From assembly GCA_010672925.1 (NCBI GenBank), contig JAAHFP010000015.1:62001-126000 (forward strand): a DNA stretch of 64,000 nt, in the 5' to 3' direction. Source of the stretch: Symploca sp. SIO1C2 (lineage in GTDB: Bacteria; Cyanobacteriota; Cyanobacteriia; Cyanobacteriales; Coleofasciculaceae). The position numbers and the translations under genes are program-made. The notes beneath the pieces were generated by a model. The model made no database searches, was not told the DNA's origin, and worked only from the letters and a program-made list of their open reading frames with translations. Below are positions 35,487 through 45,337 of this stretch, in pieces (position 1 is the first letter of the stretch; each line of letters begins with the position of its first letter).

Positions 35487-35916
35487 ATTAAAAAAGCCTC
35501 AAGTTCTTCAAAAGAAGTAGGATTATTTCTCTTGAGTAGTTCCTGAAATCGCGTAAACTTATCAGAATCGATACTGTATGGTAGTGTCCCCTGGTCTAGT
35601 CCATTGCTGTACTCCCAATGAAGAAAACCCTTGGTCAGATTGTAGGACAAACTTTCTATTTTATTCAAAATATTTTCAACTTCCGGATCCAACTGCAACT
35701 CCTGGCTGAAGGAACGGATAAAGGATTTTGACTATAAAAGTTTATTTCTCGTTTATTCTCAATGACATCTTGGGCTCGCAGAGCAAGCTGGTAAACTGCA
35801 AAGAAGTTTTCATAAGTATTTCCCTTCTCTCCACTGATTCCACCCCGATTCTTGTTTGCCAGATAACTGAGAACATCAGTACCAAAAAGCTTTCTGATTT
35901 GTTCATTTGTGTACAT
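35483..35916 (-). pseudogene. Frameshifted small gene upstream of the phosphoribosyltransferase
   Basis: Two overlapping frames read as one gene. The first part (ATG 35916, MYTNEQIRKLFGTDVLSYLA) is good coding sequence to about 35735. The second (from about 35715 to 35483) continues as SFSQELQLDPEVENILNKI and on to EELEAFLI. Between them the frames shift by one base around 35715-35735, and a TAG stop separates the second frame from further upstream. Restored length would be about 145 residues. Either a true mutation, a sequencing error or a programmed frameshift; family unknown. Confidence 0.6.
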
Positions 35917-36074
35917 TTGTTAAGTCAGCTAGCTTTTGTTGGTGCAAGTGTACCATATTCACGGGAAGCTTCATACGGCTAATAAGGATATAGCGATCCT
36001 AATTTGGAAGTACTACTAAGTTAGGATAATTTCGGTTATAATAGTCTGTTGGCCGATGATTAGCCTGTTATTGC

Positions 36075-36863
36075 ATGACTTCTGATTCTGCTGAACCATC
36101 AGTTTCCACTGCTTCCCCCAGTGATAAGGCAGTAGATTGCCAGATACAAGTCCGTCTTAAACGGGAGGGAGAACAATTACAATTAATCTTGCCCAAGTCA
36201 GCAGAAATGCCCGACGAAGCAACTTGGCTTGAACTTTGGCAACAGCTAAAACATCGTCTTAATACCGGTGAGCGTTTTTGGCAGGAGAGCACAATAGTAC
36301 ATCTGATAGCCGACGATCAACTGTTGGATGGACAGAAGCTACAGGTGCTCGCCGATGCTCTTTCTGAAGTAGACCTAAAACTACAGCGGGTTTTTACTAG
36401 CCGACGACAAACTGCCATTGCTGCAGTTACAGCTGGTTACTCCGTTGAACAACCAACTACGGCTCCATCTCTTGAGAAAAACCCTGCCGAATCTACCGAG
36501 GTGCTCGCCGAACCTCTATACTTACAAACAACAGTGCGAGCTGGTGTTGAAATTCGTCATCCCGGCACTATTGTTATACTAGGAGATTTAAATCCTGGTG
36601 GTACAGTAATCGCTAGTGGAGATATCTTCATTTGGGGACGTCTACGGGGGATTGCTCATGCTGGTGCTAGTGGCAATCGAGCTTGTCGGATTATGGCTCT
36701 GCAAATGGAGCCTACCCAACTGCGGATTGCTGATGCGGTAGCCAGAGCACCAGAAACACCCCTGTCTCAGGTCTATCCTGAGGTAGCTTATATCACCTCC
36801 AGCGGCATCCGCATTGCCAGAGCCCTTGATTTCTCTAAGACCAACTTGTTGTTGAATTCATGA
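36075..36863 (+). CDS. minC: Septum site-determining protein MinC
   Basis: 262 residues from ATG 36075. The N-terminal domain (about 15-110) is followed by a Pro/Thr/Glu-rich linker and the C-terminal beta-helix domain with RAGVEIRHPGTIVILGDLNPG, ASGDIFIWGRLRGIAHAGA and EVAYITSSGIRI. MinC blocks FtsZ polymerisation away from mid-cell and is positioned by MinD. First gene of minCDE; it overlaps minD by ATGA. Confidence 0.93.
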   Translation: MTSDSAEPSVSTASPSDKAVDCQIQVRLKREGEQLQLILPKSAEMPDEATWLELWQQLKHRLNTGERFWQESTIVHLIADDQLLDGQKLQVLADALSEVDLKLQRVFTSRRQTAIAAVTAGYSVEQPTTAPSLEKNPAESTEVLAEPLYLQTTVRAGVEIRHPGTIVILGDLNPGGTVIASGDIFIWGRLRGIAHAGASGNRACRIMALQMEPTQLRIADAVARAPETPLSQVYPEVAYITSSGIRIARALDFSKTNLLLNS

Positions 36864-37657
36864 GTCGCATTATTGTTATTACCTCCGGCAAAGGAGGGGT
36901 AGGAAAAAGCACCATTACTGCTAATTTAGGTATGGCGATCGCTAGATTAGGTCGTCGAGTTGCTCTAGTGGACGCAGATTTTGGTCTGAGAAACTTGGAT
37001 TTGTTGTTAGGGCTAGAAAATCGGGTGGTCTATACTGCTGTTGAAGTCTTAGCTAATCAATGCCGTTTAGACCAAGCTTTGGTAAAAGACAAGCGACAGG
37101 AAGGATTAGTACTGCTACCGGCTGCTCAAAGCCGCAATAAAGAAGCAGTCAATCCTGAACAAATGAAAAAGCTGCTGGCTTTATTAGCTAAAACCTACGA
37201 GTACATTATAGTTGACTGCCCAGCAGGAATTGAAACGGGTTTCCGCAACGCGATCGCTGCTGCCTCAGAAGCTTTAATTGTAACTACACCAGAAATTGCT
37301 GCGGTACGGGATGCTGACAGAGTTATCGGTTTACTAGAAGCCCACAGTATCAAACGTATTCATCTCATTGTTAACCGCCTAAAACCGGTAATGGTGCAAG
37401 CAGAACAGATGATGTCGGTTCAAGACGTTCAAGAAATTCTTGCTATTCCCCTTATCGGTGTTGTTCCGGATGATGAGCGGGTTATTATCTCCAGTAATCG
37501 AGGTGAACCCTTTGTCACCGAAGAGAAACTGTCTTTACCTGGCATTGCCGTCCAGAATATTGCCCGTCGCTTAGAAGGTGAGAAGATTCCCTTGCTCGAT
37601 TTGATGGCAGAACACGACAACTTGATCAACCGCCTCCGCCGTATGTTCCGCAACTAA
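36860..37657 (+). CDS. minD: Septum site-determining protein MinD (ATPase)
   Basis: 265 residues from ATG 36860. Deviant Walker A SGKGGVGKST (about residues 9-18), VDADFGLRNLDLLLGLEN and DCPAGIETGF are diagnostic, and the C-terminus LMAEHDNLINRLRRMF is an amphipathic membrane-targeting helix. It binds MinC and the membrane in its ATP form and is stimulated by MinE. Overlaps minC by four bases. Confidence 0.97.
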   Translation: MSRIIVITSGKGGVGKSTITANLGMAIARLGRRVALVDADFGLRNLDLLLGLENRVVYTAVEVLANQCRLDQALVKDKRQEGLVLLPAAQSRNKEAVNPEQMKKLLALLAKTYEYIIVDCPAGIETGFRNAIAAASEALIVTTPEIAAVRDADRVIGLLEAHSIKRIHLIVNRLKPVMVQAEQMMSVQDVQEILAIPLIGVVPDDERVIISSNRGEPFVTEEKLSLPGIAVQNIARRLEGEKIPLLDLMAEHDNLINRLRRMFRN

Positions 37658-37736
37658 GTTTTGGGGTAATTTGATTTGGTCACCAATGATGATACTTCTT
37701 TTTCTTTTCTTGATGTAATAACTCCTTGAACATCCC

Positions 37737-38033
37737 ATGATTAGCGAACTTCTGGAGAGACTTTTTCCCTGGACTAGTGCTACTAGTAGTCGCACCCAAG
37801 TCAAACAACGCCTCCAATTGGTAATTGCCCATGACCGGACTGATCTTAGCCCGAAAAAGATCGAGTTGATGCGCAATGAAATTTTGGAAGTAGTCTCCCG
37901 CTATGTAGAAATTGATACCGAGGAGTTAGAATTTACTTTAGAGAGTAACCAAAGAGCAACGGCATTAATTGCTAATTTACCTATCCGACGGGTCAAGGAT
38001 GAAACAACTGTACCTTCCGTAGATGCAGAGTAA
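37737..38033 (+). CDS. minE: Cell division topological specificity factor MinE
   Basis: 98 residues from ATG 37737, 79 bp after minD. It has the MinE pattern: [19 protein letters not shown], then [20 protein letters not shown] and a C-terminal dimerisation region. It stimulates MinD ATPase and drives pole-to-pole patterning. The unusually basic/hydrophobic start ([11 protein letters not shown]) is the expected membrane-targeting helix. Confidence 0.95.
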   Translation: MISELLERLFPWTSATSSRTQVKQRLQLVIAHDRTDLSPKKIELMRNEILEVVSRYVEIDTEELEFTLESNQRATALIANLPIRRVKDETTVPSVDAE

Positions 38034-38165
38034 GAGTGCTCAAGGAGTAAGTTTTCCGCTCCCACAACAAATTGGAAGAAACACTACCTCCTGCTTATTG
38101 CCTATTGTTGGTATAATCAAAACTTGTAATGCTATATCATTATATGATGTGAGAAACTTTAGCGT

Positions 38166-40244
38166 TTACTGGCCAGATGCCCGTTCCAATTGACGCTTGA
38201 GAATGAGTAAAGTAATATCATCAAAAACTTTCTGCTCACCAATATGTTGCCGCACATCCTCAATAACTATTTTACGGATTTCTTCCGCCGATTGTTGACC
38301 ATTGTGTTTAACTACTTCACACAAGCGTTCTAGTCCGTATTGTACTCCTCTAATATCTTCTGCTTCAGTAATTCCATCGGTGTATAGTACCACCATATCA
38401 CCTGGATTTAATTTAACTTTTTCTTGAGCAATAAAATCAGCAATCTCTTCATCCAAGCCAATGGGAAAGCCTAGATCTATGGTATCTATCAGCTCAATGC
38501 TGCCATCAACTCGTACTATAATCATTTCTTCGTGTTGACCGCTTAATCTGAGGTCACCATCACTATATTCTAGTAACGCCAGCGTCATGTTTTTATCAGA
38601 TTTCATGCGTTCGACGTTGTGGTAAATGGTGCGGTTGATCACATCCAAGCATTTTACCGGATCGGTTTCATTCATTTCCTGTAGAGTTCTGACCGCTGTT
38701 TGTGCCATAATCATTAGCACCCCACTGGCTAAACCATGTCCAGTAACATCTCCGATACCAATTTTTACTCGACCATTCTGTTGTAAGACATCGTAGTAGT
38801 CACCACCTACTTCATCGGCAGGTTCCATAAATCCAGCAATATCTAATTCCTTAATTGACTTTAGTTCTGACTCCTTGGGTAAAATCATCTGTTGCAGTTG
38901 CTTCGTTACCTCCAACTCAGCACTCATCCGTAGATTTTCAGCTTTGAGCTTTTCATTAAGGGCAGTAATTTCTTCATTAGCTTGAGCTAGTTGGGCAGTG
39001 CGTGCTTCTACTTTTTGTTCTAAAGTTTGGGCATACTCTTCTAATTTATTATAAGAAAGTTTGAGGTTTGTCCAAAGAACGTAGCCTATACTAGTAATTG
39101 CCGAACTAGTCAGGGCAAGCAGTGGGGTAAACACAGGAATCCACCAACCTATGAGAAAAGCCAGGTAAGAAGTAACTATAATGATGATTCCTGCAAGGAA
39201 AATAGCTACTACACTCCAGCGACTACGGAGCCACATTGCACCTAAACTTGCACTAAAACTAGACCAGAAAACAATCCACAGCCAATTCAAAGACTTACTC
39301 GAAGCCCTAAGCATAGGACGCCCTTCTAGAGCAGCACTCAAAATTTGGCTAGTTAAATTAGCATGAATAACTACCCCTGGTGTGAGGTGGGAAGCAGTAA
39401 ATAGCTGGTTAGTGTAAGGAGTTTGGAACAAGTCATTGAGACTGGGTGCTGTTGCCCCAATAAAAACGATGCGATTGTGCATAAACTCTGGGGGAATGCG
39501 GTTTTCTAGTACATCTGTCATTGAAATACTAGGAAAGCGCTCGATTTCCCCTCGATAGTTCAACAGAATCTGGTATCCTCCTGTTTCCTTCTTGCTATAT
39601 TCTCCTTGTTTACCGGTCAAGGGTGTAAATACTGCTTTACCTAATCCATATATGTTCTTGTCAGCATCAATAACTTCTAGTTCAATTCCTTTTTCTTGAA
39701 GATACATTAACGCCAGTTTAGTGCTTAATCCTTCTTGATTATCAACAATAACCAGCCCTCGGCGAATCTTGCCGTCTTGATCTAATACCATATCATTAGC
39801 TGCCACTTGTTCAAGTTCGGCTAAAGTAGGTGCTGGAGCAATCGGTTCTCCTGCAACTTTCTGTACCCCAATCGCTTCTGGGATGGACTTAAACACTTCC
39901 ACTAATTCTTGATGTCCAGGTTCAACCGGTAAATCTCGATAAACATCGATACCAATTGCTTTAGGTTGTTGAGCATGGATGTTAAGAAGTAGTTGAGCCA
40001 TAATTTTGTCAGACATTGGCCATTTTTTGACATGCTTAATATCCGACTCTCCAATGGTGACAATTACAATACGTTCATCAATCGGCTCCGTTGGACGCAG
40101 GTTGACGAATTGATCAAAAATCACCCATTCGAGTAAGTGGAATATACCAGCAGCACTACCAGCAATGATCAATCCTGCTATGCTAGGAGCAATAATTAAC
40201 ACTCCTCGCCATTGTTGAATGTGCTGTCTTAAATTTGGCCACAT
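38166..40244 (-). CDS. CHASE2-domain membrane protein with PP2C-type (SpoIIE/RsbU) phosphatase
   Basis: 692 residues from ATG 40244. A membrane segment (about 18-38), a CHASE2 extracytoplasmic sensor domain (about 45-300; PKAIGIDVYRDLP, NRIVFIGATAPSLNDLF), three membrane segments (about 320-390), a coiled coil (EEYAQTLEQKVEARTAQLAQ) and a PP2C/SpoIIE domain with ADEVGGDYYDVL, GIGDVTGHGLASG and LYTDGITEA. CHASE2 responds to an unknown extracytoplasmic signal; the PP2C part dephosphorylates Ser/Thr targets, classically anti-sigma-factor antagonists. It is downstream of DUF928 and CHAT genes on the same strand. Confidence 0.92.
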   Translation of the reverse strand: MWPNLRQHIQQWRGVLIIAPSIAGLIIAGSAAGIFHLLEWVIFDQFVNLRPTEPIDERIVIVTIGESDIKHVKKWPMSDKIMAQLLLNIHAQQPKAIGIDVYRDLPVEPGHQELVEVFKSIPEAIGVQKVAGEPIAPAPTLAELEQVAANDMVLDQDGKIRRGLVIVDNQEGLSTKLALMYLQEKGIELEVIDADKNIYGLGKAVFTPLTGKQGEYSKKETGGYQILLNYRGEIERFPSISMTDVLENRIPPEFMHNRIVFIGATAPSLNDLFQTPYTNQLFTASHLTPGVVIHANLTSQILSAALEGRPMLRASSKSLNWLWIVFWSSFSASLGAMWLRSRWSVVAIFLAGIIIIVTSYLAFLIGWWIPVFTPLLALTSSAITSIGYVLWTNLKLSYNKLEEYAQTLEQKVEARTAQLAQANEEITALNEKLKAENLRMSAELEVTKQLQQMILPKESELKSIKELDIAGFMEPADEVGGDYYDVLQQNGRVKIGIGDVTGHGLASGVLMIMAQTAVRTLQEMNETDPVKCLDVINRTIYHNVERMKSDKNMTLALLEYSDGDLRLSGQHEEMIIVRVDGSIELIDTIDLGFPIGLDEEIADFIAQEKVKLNPGDMVVLYTDGITEAEDIRGVQYGLERLCEVVKHNGQQSAEEIRKIVIEDVRQHIGEQKVFDDITLLILKRQLERASGQ

Positions 40245-40307
40245 TAGAGTTTGTTGTTAGTTATTTGTTGTTGGTTATTTGTTATTGACTTTTTCTGGCG
40301 ATTATAA

Positions 40308-40357
40308 TATAACATTAAAAATATTAACCCTAGATTAACTAATCTAGGGCTGTTATA
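40308..40357. terminator. Nested hairpin between DUF928 and CHASE2 genes
   Basis: CCCTAGATTA-AC-TAATCTAGGG (40328-40349) is a perfect 10-bp stem. Around it ATATAACA and TGTTATAT form a second, outer stem. No long T-tract, so it is either a weak terminator, a processing site or a small mobile element. Confidence 0.5.
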
Positions 40358-40557
40358 TGAACCTCTTGAGGGTACAAGTTGCTCCGTATCATTGATCTCA
40401 ACCATGAGCTAAGCTGTTGTGTGTTTAAATTTTCAGCTAGTCCCAAAATTGTCATTAAGTAAGATCTAATAATCCTACTCTACAAGAACTGCTAGGGCGT
40501 CTATGTTATTAGTAATTAGTACAAATAACAAAGAACAAATGACAAAGGACAAATTCA

Positions 40558-41511
40558 TTACAACTGCTCGGCAATCGGTTGAGATGCGATCGCATCTAAT
40601 TCGACCTGTTCTAAGAGTTCCGTCCACTCACTGACCAAAGTTACATCGTTGGGCTGGTCAAGTTGAGCCGCAACTAAGATATTTAATGTATCGTACCAAA
40701 TACCTTGTTGGGCATATTCGGTGGCCAACTTAATCGGTTCTGAGGATAAAACTGTACCATCCTGGGCTAGAGATTCAACTCGTTTAACCCAGCCAGTCAC
40801 TCCAGCATTATCTGGTCTAAGAATACTATTAGGTTCAATGGGAGCAAAAAACCACATATAGTTTTTACCAACCTCTAGTTCAGGTGATTCATCGGGAAGA
40901 GTAATACCGATAATGCCCCCACGACCAGAAATCTTTAGGGTCGTCTGGTAGTGATGATTACCTTGCTCATCTTGCAGACTAAAGAATACTTCTTTCGAGG
41001 AGGTTGCAGGTAAGTACACAAAAAATGTGGGACGAGCTACCACTGTACGCCCATGCTGGTTGGTAGGCAACAAAGCAGTCATAGCTAGTAGTTCATCAGT
41101 ACGAGTTCCTCCGGATATAGTATTAACTGGTGAGTCATCTCCTGGGGGATCAAATGAGACTTCACCTCTAACACCTCCGCCGACGCTATTATCTGGTGCA
41201 GCCTCTCCTGGAGTTGAGAATTGTACCGTGCCTCGGACACCTCCACCGACGCTGCTTTCTGGTGCAGCTTCTCCTGGAGTTGAGAATTGTACCGTGCCTC
41301 GGACACCTCCGCCAACGCTGGTTTCTGGAACAGTGTCTCCTGGCGCTTGAAAGCTGATACTGATGAGAGAATTACTTGGTAAAGTTTCCCTTGCTCCCTT
41401 TGGTTGAGGGTTTGCCTGTACCGAATGGTAGAAGCTACTTGCTAGTACAAGAGTACTGGTTAGGGTAGCTGATAGGAGAGCTGGGAAAAGGTCGTGGTTA
41501 AATTTATTCAT
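40558..41511 (-). CDS. Secreted DUF928 protein with internal repeats
   Basis: 317 residues from ATG 41511. A signal peptide (about 1-34, cleaved near QANPQPKG) is followed by four tandem 22-residue repeats of the type PGEAAPESSVGGGVRGTV (about residues 55-145), then the DUF928 domain (ALLPTNQHGRTVVARPTFFVYLP, PDESPELEVGKNYMWFF). The repeats are also visible at DNA level (about 66 bp). DUF928 proteins occur in cyanobacteria near CHAT and CHASE2 proteins; probably periplasmic. Function unknown. Confidence 0.85.
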   Translation of the reverse strand: MNKFNHDLFPALLSATLTSTLVLASSFYHSVQANPQPKGARETLPSNSLISISFQAPGDTVPETSVGGGVRGTVQFSTPGEAAPESSVGGGVRGTVQFSTPGEAAPDNSVGGGVRGEVSFDPPGDDSPVNTISGGTRTDELLAMTALLPTNQHGRTVVARPTFFVYLPATSSKEVFFSLQDEQGNHHYQTTLKISGRGGIIGITLPDESPELEVGKNYMWFFAPIEPNSILRPDNAGVTGWVKRVESLAQDGTVLSSEPIKLATEYAQQGIWYDTLNILVAAQLDQPNDVTLVSEWTELLEQVELDAIASQPIAEQL

Positions 41512-41600
41512 CGTTGAGAGCTCTATCCTGGTAGAATTTGCAGATACTTTCTAAGTAGTTACACCCAATTTCAATTTACTCTTGATACTTTACCAACATA

Positions 41601-44285
41601 TTAGAGCCAATTTCCGACTAACACAAAAGATGCCCAAAAGTAGGGATGATTATATTGGGGATCGCTCAACAGAGTCAGTTGAGCTTGTCGCAAGGCTTCT
41701 GCTTTGGTAATTGGGAGATTGGTTTGGGTCAGCTGGCGGTAAAACTCACTCATTAGAGCAGCGGTAGATTCGTCATGAACTGACCAAAGGCTTGCCATGG
41801 TACTGCGAGCACCTGAGCGCAGTGCAAATCCTGCTAGCCCCAAGGTTGCCCTCTTATCTCCCGCTGCTGTTTGGCAGGCACTGAGCACGAGTAAGTCAAT
41901 TGGTTTGAGAATTCCTAGTCTCCTCTTCTCAAACAAAAGATCGAAGTCTTTAATACTGATTCGCTCATCCCAAGTTAGTAAAAAGGTTTCTTGTGGATTA
42001 GAACTGAATTGACCATGAGTAGCTAGATGAACTACAGGGAAGGGTTTGCCATTAATCTCTTTTTGGAAAGCAGTGCGGGTAAATTCTTGATTGAGCAGTA
42101 CTTGAGCATCCACCTCAGAGGCAATTTCTTTGACTTCATCTTCGACAGCCGGTAGTTCAGCAAAACCTTGACGGGCTTCAGTTAAACCAGCGGTTAGGGC
42201 TTGTAGCTCCTCCCGTTTTAATCCTTGAGGAAATAGCTGCAATCCTGGACTCAAAGCAACACTGTACTTTTCAACAATATATTGCTCACCGTCGTAGAGA
42301 GCAGCGATGGGTAGATTGCGCAGGAAGCCATCTGGTACAAAGACAAGAGTTTCGATACCACTGTTGGCTAAATCAGCTTCAGCGGGTCGGAGCAACCAGT
42401 CATAAACTTCTTCAGCAAGGCGCAAACGTTGGTCACGGGAATAACCTGGGTAAAGAGAAGAGTAAAATTGTTGAAGAATATTTTCAATTTCCTCTTCTGG
42501 TAGTTGGGTGGCGTAGTGGCGTAGAGGTTGATTTGGTAAGGAGATAACCACTTCTAGGCGTGAAGCGGAGTTACCCCGAAAGGAATCGTGCAAAATAATC
42601 GGATAGATTACTGCTGCTTGAGTATCAATTTCATCAAGAACTACTGGCTGAGTATCTAAGCAAGCGTCTCTAAAAAAATTGTCTAGTTCAGCTAATTGCA
42701 AGGCTTCAATCACTTCACGAGCTTGTTTGATGTTAGCTTGACTGGTATCTTCTATTTGTCCATGAGTAAGAGTGGGTTGTAAGAGAAGATTGACCAATTC
42801 CCGATAAACAGGTTCTACACTTTCCTTAAAGTTAAATTGCACATCAGGACTAACTGCAACTAAATCACTCCGCAGAGATTGTAGATGAGCGAAGGCTCCC
42901 TGAAAAGCTGCAATTGATCCAGTCAGGTCTCCCCGTTGTTCTAGAATACGACCTAACTGCCAAGCTGCACGAGCCGTAATATCAGCAGCCTCAATGCTTT
43001 GAGAAATCTGTAGAGCTTGCTCTGTCAGACTTTGAGCATCTTGCCACTGCTGAGTTTGTTCATAAAGTTTTCCTAGTTGAGTTAAGGCGTAGGCTTCGGC
43101 ACGGGAGTCCTTTATTTGTCTAGCCTGTTGGACTGCGGTTGCTAAGGATTGAGCAATATTGTTTGTTGTTTGTTGTTTGTTGTTTGTTAATAGCAACTGC
43201 ATCAAACTCTCTGCTAGGTTAACTCTGGCATAGACAGAGGCTCTACTGGGGGAGAGTTGAGAGAGGTTGGATTCGATTTGTGGCATTAGGGAGCTTGCCG
43301 TTTGCCACTGTTGAGTTTGTGCTAATAAACTCAGTTGGTTGAGTTGAGCCTGTAAAGTAGTAATTGGGGTTTGTGCCAGATTAGCCGCTTCTTGGTAGAA
43401 TTTCCAAGCTACGTCATATCGTTGTACATCTCTGGCAATATTACCAATGCCCAAGAGAGTGGCACTAGTATCAGCACTGGCATTGAGTTGCTGACTAATA
43501 GCCAAACTTTGCTCTAAAATTGCCTTAGATTTCACTAAGTCGCCAACGGTTTGCAGGGCAATACCTAAACTTCGCAGTCCATCAGCTTTAAGTACAGAGT
43601 CTGGCTGGGTTTGCAATTCCTCTACCAACTTCTTTAAGAGTTCATTGGCTCTTCGGTACTGACCCAAAGTTTGCAAAGCTTGAGCCTGGTTAATGCGGCT
43701 TCCTAGCTTCCCCGTTTCATTGCCAGCAAGTTCATAAGTAGCTTCTGCTTGCTTCCAAGTTGCTAGAGCAGTTTCCGTTTTTCCCTGGGTGAGTTGGAGA
43801 CTTCCTTGGGTATTCAAGGCTTGGGCTAAGATAGCCACACCTCTTGGTTCAAGTTTCTTTCTACTTTGTAGCAACTCCAAGCTGGTCGTGATCGCTTCCT
43901 GGGCTTGCTTCCCTTGTCCCAAATCCTGATAGGCTAAGGAGAGGTAATTGAGAGCTTGAGCTTGGTTAAGAATAGTTCCCTGATTTTTATAGGCTTGAGC
44001 TGCTTGTTGCCAGAGATTGGCTGCTTCAAAAAACTGTCCTGCTTCATAGAACTCTCTTCCTTGTTTGAGAATTTGTTCTGGGGTTAGCTGCTGCTGCCTT
44101 ACTTCTTGAGAGACAATACTAATTGAGGATTGGGCAACTGCTGGAACAATGATGGTTACCAACAGTAGACTTAGGATAAACAAACCGGGCAAAAGAAACT
44201 TATAATTTTTGCCTTTGGTAGTTTTTTTGGCGGTAGATCGCCTTTTGCCTTTTGGTAATATGCTTGCCATAACTTGCTCAATCAC
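41601..44285 (-). CDS. CHAT domain caspase-like protein with TPR repeats
   Basis: 894 residues from GTG 44285, or 889 from ATG 44270. An N-terminal membrane/signal segment (about 28-50), about ten TPR-like helical hairpins (about 65-470), then a CHAT domain (about 590-894) with the catalytic His in HLATHGQFSS and Cys in LVLSACQTAAG. It belongs to the Caspase-HetF-Associated-with-TPRs family, a clan CD cysteine protease. A TTGTTTG heptamer run inside the gene (43159-43188) encodes NNKQQTTNN, an unusual in-frame repeat insertion. Confidence 0.93.
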   Translation of the reverse strand: MIEQVMASILPKGKRRSTAKKTTKGKNYKFLLPGLFILSLLLVTIIVPAVAQSSISIVSQEVRQQQLTPEQILKQGREFYEAGQFFEAANLWQQAAQAYKNQGTILNQAQALNYLSLAYQDLGQGKQAQEAITTSLELLQSRKKLEPRGVAILAQALNTQGSLQLTQGKTETALATWKQAEATYELAGNETGKLGSRINQAQALQTLGQYRRANELLKKLVEELQTQPDSVLKADGLRSLGIALQTVGDLVKSKAILEQSLAISQQLNASADTSATLLGIGNIARDVQRYDVAWKFYQEAANLAQTPITTLQAQLNQLSLLAQTQQWQTASSLMPQIESNLSQLSPSRASVYARVNLAESLMQLLLTNNKQQTTNNIAQSLATAVQQARQIKDSRAEAYALTQLGKLYEQTQQWQDAQSLTEQALQISQSIEAADITARAAWQLGRILEQRGDLTGSIAAFQGAFAHLQSLRSDLVAVSPDVQFNFKESVEPVYRELVNLLLQPTLTHGQIEDTSQANIKQAREVIEALQLAELDNFFRDACLDTQPVVLDEIDTQAAVIYPIILHDSFRGNSASRLEVVISLPNQPLRHYATQLPEEEIENILQQFYSSLYPGYSRDQRLRLAEEVYDWLLRPAEADLANSGIETLVFVPDGFLRNLPIAALYDGEQYIVEKYSVALSPGLQLFPQGLKREELQALTAGLTEARQGFAELPAVEDEVKEIASEVDAQVLLNQEFTRTAFQKEINGKPFPVVHLATHGQFSSNPQETFLLTWDERISIKDFDLLFEKRRLGILKPIDLLVLSACQTAAGDKRATLGLAGFALRSGARSTMASLWSVHDESTAALMSEFYRQLTQTNLPITKAEALRQAQLTLLSDPQYNHPYFWASFVLVGNWL
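43159..43188. repeat. Heptamer array inside the CHAT coding region
   Basis: Four TTGTTTG-type units of period 7 within the reading frame, encoding a Gln/Thr/Asn-rich loop between two TPR units. It resembles the ACAAACA heptamers found between genes. Confidence 0.85.
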
Positions 44286-45076
44286 TACTACCAGAATCTT
44301 TACCCCTCATGCCAAATCTGGAGAAGTTTTTAGGGCAGCGGAGCACATGCCCAATAGGGATGCTTTGCTGAGCTCACACCATAACGGAGCATAGCCCAAT
44401 TCGGGAGCTGGGGGTAGAAAAGCTACTAAGTGATAACGGAAGTTTTCATATCATGTCCTGCAAATAACCCATAATCAAGATTTTTCCGTGTCCGGTGCGT
44501 CTCCGTGTCTGGAGCGTCAATCTTAATTATGGTTATTCAAGCAGACATGATATCAAGGTTGATTTATATCCCCTATACAACTCAACTGGTTTTACTTACT
44601 TTTACAATAATCTGAATTGTACACCAATCGGTAAAATAAATCTAACTTTTGGTAGATGTTTATCTTTCTTTATATATCTAAACAAATCATGAAGTTATTG
44701 TAAATTTATCAGTAGCACAAGCGATATTTTTATGTAATTGACAATTTTGGTTAAATTTTTCCCTAGATTTTAGATTGGGGATTTGTTGGTATACTTTTAA
44801 ATAATGGGATACGTTTACCCTTGTAGGGTCTGTGAAATCATATACTTAAATTTGATAATAATTAGCGACGTAGCACATAAAAGAGGTTAATCTGTGCTAA
44901 CGTCGCTTGATCTAGAAGATGCACCACTACAGGAGGACATGATATTGACAAGTAGAAAGTATTATATTAAATGTCTCCACAGTGGTAAATATACAACTTG
45001 AGATATAAAGTTTACTATTACCTGAGTATGAAATAGCAATCTCAAACTACTCAGTTAAGCTTTTATTCTTCTTTGT
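44286..45076. other. Long intergenic region: small inverted-repeat element and hairpin
   Basis: 790 bp without a convincing gene. It contains the inverted-repeat element at 44447-44553 and the near-perfect hairpin AGCGACGT-AGCACA / TGTGCTA-ACGTCGCT at 44863-44908, which has one bulged base and could be a terminator or RNA structure. The rest is AT-rich. Confidence 0.7.
44447..44553. mobile_element. Small inverted-repeat element related to 15112 and 56218
   Basis: About 107 bp with long imperfect terminal inverted repeats: ATATCATGTC...AATAACC and its complement ending GACATGATAT. The outer ends match the right end of the 56218 element, but the core differs and lacks heptamers. Confidence 0.65.
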
Positions 45077-45337
45077 TCATTCTTCATCCTTTTGTTTGAG
45101 AGTAGATTTTTCTGAAAGAGAAATATCTTTTGGTTTTAATTCGTACCAGGAAAGTCCAAAGACCAGATGCATCAAGCCACGATACTTTAGTCGAAAGCTG
45201 GAGTTGGGTACAAGAATTGATTTGCGACACCGAAATTGAGACTTGACTCCCCTATACTTGCCAGTAATCTCAGTTTCAGTAGTTTCTAAAGTAGCAGGTT
45301 GATGTTCATAACTGACACCACGATAAGTTAGTTTCAT
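45077..45337 (-). CDS. DUF4278 domain protein
   Basis: 86 residues from ATG 45337. The start KLTYRGVSYEHQP followed by GKYRGVKSQFRCRK and a second LKYRGLMH is the DUF4278 signature, a cyanobacteria-specific short domain with repeated YRG motifs. The C-terminal 20 residues are charged. Function unknown; monocistronic. Confidence 0.85.
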   Translation of the reverse strand: MKLTYRGVSYEHQPATLETTETEITGKYRGVKSQFRCRKSILVPNSSFRLKYRGLMHLVFGLSWYELKPKDISLSEKSTLKQKDEE

